Assembly: GCA_021773655.1 (NCBI GenBank)
Contig: JAJFJX010000260.1
Coordinates: 1 to 7,199 of the forward strand
Length of the DNA: 7,199 nt
Direction of reading: 5' to 3'
DNA from: Panacagrimonas sp.
Lineage (GTDB): Bacteria; Pseudomonadota; Gammaproteobacteria; Nevskiales; Nevskiaceae
The translations under genes were made by a program, and so were the position numbers. The notes below the pieces were generated by a model, which was given only the letters and a program-made list of their open reading frames with translations, was not told the origin of the DNA and searched no databases. Positions 5,578-7,199 of this stretch are shown here, piece by piece (within the stretch, counting starts at the first letter, position 1; every line of letters begins with the position of its first letter).

Positions 5578-5901
5578 CTACTGGAAACGTCCGCCGATCA
5601 CGCGGCCCTGCTCGTCGAGCGCCACGAAGTAGCGGCTGTTGTCGGTGCGAAATTCCTTGGTCGCGATCTGTCCGGGCATCACCACCATCAGGTCCGGATA
5701 GCGTTCGCGCAGCTCCCCGGGGGTCGGCCGGGTGGCAATGAATTCCGAAAAGCGGCCGAGATCGGCGACAGGCTTGCGCACGGGGGCGGGATCCTCGATG
5801 GGCAACACGCGCACCGGCGCTTCTTCCGGTGGTGCTGCGCATCCCCACAGCAACACGAGCGCACAGGCGGCAACGAGCGGGCGTGAACGGTTGGGCATCA
5901 T
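5578..5901 (-). CDS. Small lipoprotein, first gene of the PhzF operon
   Basis: A 107-residue protein when started at the ATG at 5901 (a second ATG follows directly). This places Arg5 and Arg7 before a hydrophobic stretch (9-19) and lipobox LLWGC with Cys21. A longer start at 5952 would put 17 polar residues ahead of the signal peptide and is less likely. GGA lies about 9 bases upstream of the chosen start. After a Pro/Glu-rich linker (24-43) comes a compact domain, with [20 protein letters not shown] (50-69) probably helical. [20 protein letters not shown] (71-90) and [17 protein letters not shown] at the C-terminus are probably beta strands. The stop is 14 bases before the PhzF-family start, so the genes are co-transcribed. 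I do not recognise the family. Confidence 0.8.
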   Translation of the reverse strand: MMPNRSRPLVAACALVLLWGCAAPPEEAPVRVLPIEDPAPVRKPVADLGRFSEFIATRPTPGELRERYPDLMVVMPGQIATKEFRTDNSRYFVALDEQGRVIGGRFQ

Positions 5902-5982
5902 GGCAGTGGATCCGCGCTGCGTACGGCTGGAGTGATCGTGCAAGCCTATCATCGCGTCCGCCTCGTGCCCGCGGTGCTGGCG

Positions 5983-5988
5983 TAAAAT
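5983..5988 (+). promoter_or_regulatory. Possible -10 element of mnmG promoter
   Basis: TAAAAT matches the sigma-70 -10 consensus at five of six positions and stands out in GC-rich DNA. It lies 29 bases before the preferred mnmG start, leaving a leader of roughly 20 bases. No good -35 element is seen at the usual spacing, so the call is tentative. The 116 bases between the divergent start codons must also carry the promoter of the minus-strand lipoprotein operon, for which I see no clear box. Confidence 0.4.
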
Positions 5989-6017
5989 CCCGCGTCTTGC
6001 ACGGATGGGTGAGCGGC

Positions 6018-7199
6018 GTGAACAGGTTCGGGGTCATCGTGGTGGGCGGCGGTCATGCGGGGACCGAAGCGGCCCTGGCGGCCGCGCGTATGGGGGTGCC
6101 GACCTTGCTGGTCACCCAGTCGATCGAGACCCTGGGACAGATGTCCTGCAACCCGGCGGTGGGCGGTATCGGCAAGGGCCACCTGGTGCGCGAGATCGAT
6201 GCGCTCGGCGGCCTGATGGCCCGCGCCACAGACTGCGCCGGCATCCAGTTCCGGCGTCTCAACGCCTCCAAGGGGCCGGCAGTGCGTGCCACCCGTGCGC
6301 AGGCCGATCGTATGCTCTACAAAGCCGCGGTGCGCCAGGCGCTGGAAACCCAGCCGGGTCTGTGGCTGTTCCAGCAGGAAGTCGAGGACCTGATCGTCGA
6401 TGGCGACCGGGTCTGCGGCGTGGTGACGCGCATGGGGCTGGACTTTCACGCCGAGGCGGTGGTGCTGACCACCGGCACGTTCCTTGGCGGTCGCATCCAT
6501 GTGGGAACCCAGCAGCATTCCGGCGGGCGTGCGGGCGATGCACCGTCGATCGCCCTGGCGCAGCGCCTGCGCGAACGCATGCCGCGCACCGGCCGGCTCA
6601 AGACCGGCACGCCACCGCGCCTGGACGGACGCAGCATCGACTGGTCGGTGCTGGCCGAACAGCCCGGCGACCTGCCGGTGCCGGTGTTCTCGTTCATGGG
6701 GCGTGCGGCCGATCACCCGCGCCAGGTGTGCTGCCATATCACCCACACCAATGCGCACACTCACCAGATCATCCGCGAGGGCTTTGCGCGCTCACCGCTG
6801 TTCAGCGGGCAGATCGAAGGGACCGGGCCGCGCTACTGCCCGTCGGTGGAAGACAAGGTCGTGCGCTTCAGCGAGCGGGACTCCCACCAGGTCTTCGTGG
6901 AGCCGGAAGGCCTCGGCACCACCGAGGTCTACCCCAACGGCATTTCCACCAGCCTGCCGTTCGACGTGCAGCAGGCGTTGGTGCGAAGCATCCCGGGCTT
7001 CGAGGCGGCGCACATCACGCGGCCCGGCTACGCCATCGAATACGATTTCTTCGACCCGCGGGAACTGCGGCCCTCGCTGGAGTCGCTCGGCATCGGCGGG
7101 CTGTTCCTGGCCGGCCAGATCAACGGCACCACCGGCTACGAGGAGGCCGCCGCCCAGGGCCTGGTGGCTGGCCTGAACGCGGCCCGGCAGGTGCAGGGG
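6018..7199 (+). CDS. mnmG: MnmG/GidA, tRNA uridine-5-carboxymethylaminomethyl modification enzyme (3' truncated)
   Basis: The first 394 codons of an enzyme normally about 630 residues long; the frame is open to the window edge. MnmG works with the GTPase MnmE to place the carboxymethylaminomethyl group on wobble uridine 34 of several tRNAs, using FAD, NADH and methylene-tetrahydrofolate. Seen here are the FAD-binding [14 protein letters not shown] (6-19), then [31 protein letters not shown] and [10 protein letters not shown] follow, then the GidA signature [12 protein letters not shown] with conserved Cys274 (Cys277 in E. coli). The second signature [17 protein letters not shown] starts at about 365. 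No ATG fits: the start is GTG at 6018, with GGTGAG just upstream, or GTG at 6009 (three residues longer). The gene is divergent from the lipoprotein/PhzF operon. Confidence 0.97.
   Translation, partial: MNRFGVIVVGGGHAGTEAALAAARMGVPTLLVTQSIETLGQMSCNPAVGGIGKGHLVREIDALGGLMARATDCAGIQFRRLNASKGPAVRATRAQADRMLYKAAVRQALETQPGLWLFQQEVEDLIVDGDRVCGVVTRMGLDFHAEAVVLTTGTFLGGRIHVGTQQHSGGRAGDAPSIALAQRLRERMPRTGRLKTGTPPRLDGRSIDWSVLAEQPGDLPVPVFSFMGRAADHPRQVCCHITHTNAHTHQIIREGFARSPLFSGQIEGTGPRYCPSVEDKVVRFSERDSHQVFVEPEGLGTTEVYPNGISTSLPFDVQQALVRSIPGFEAAHITRPGYAIEYDFFDPRELRPSLESLGIGGLFLAGQINGTTGYEEAAAQGLVAGLNAARQVQG

Noticed and set aside
6005..6007. ATG at 6005 as the mnmG start
   Set aside because: It is in a different frame from the FAD-binding motif. 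Only the GTG codons at 6009 and 6018 are in frame and close to the motif.
4616..6037. 473-codon version of the PhzF-family gene starting at 6037
   Set aside because: The extra 158 residues are low-complexity Arg-rich sequence, overlap the lipoprotein gene in another frame and run into mnmG. The family-typical N-terminus begins at the ATG at 5563.

Overview
The window looks like chromosome of a GC-rich proteobacterium, most likely a gammaproteobacterium. The evidence is high GC at third codon positions, a MnmG of the usual proteobacterial type, lipobox-bearing small lipoproteins and dispersed ATTCCC/GGGAAT palindromic repeats. I cannot name a genus from sequence alone.

Left part (1-1696): the tail of an unrecognised gene overlaps by 8 bases a crotonase-fold (enoyl-CoA hydratase/isomerase family) gene, so the two are probably one acyl-CoA operon. 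About 740 bases without a convincing gene follow. They end in a 44-base piece that reads as the 3' half of a tRNA-Arg(CCG), from the anticodon loop through the T arm and acceptor strand to CCA, with no 5' half beside it. That is the usual scar of an integrase-type element inserted in a tRNA gene. If so, the crotonase side lies inside an integrated island and everything to the right is native chromosome.

Middle part (1697-4140): mostly non-coding and rich in repeats and hairpins. It holds a convergent pair of 28-base palindromic repeats, a tandem pair of strong hairpins behind a 76-residue lipoprotein gene (minus strand), a heptanucleotide repeat tract, and a class I glutamine amidotransferase gene (minus strand). 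Between the amidotransferase and the next gene lies a plus-strand series of hairpins with C-rich loops, ending in a clear intrinsic terminator although no plus-strand protein gene precedes it. This is a good candidate for an undescribed small regulatory RNA and is the most interesting item here.

Right part (4141-7199): three minus-strand genes form a tight operon, transcribed in the order small lipoprotein, PhzF-family isomerase, second lipoprotein (14-base gap, then 11-base overlap). Divergent from it is mnmG (gidA), which makes the FAD-dependent subunit of the tRNA wobble-uridine modifying enzyme; it is cut off by the window edge after 394 codons. mnmG often sits near the replication origin in Gammaproteobacteria, so this flank is probably stable core chromosome.
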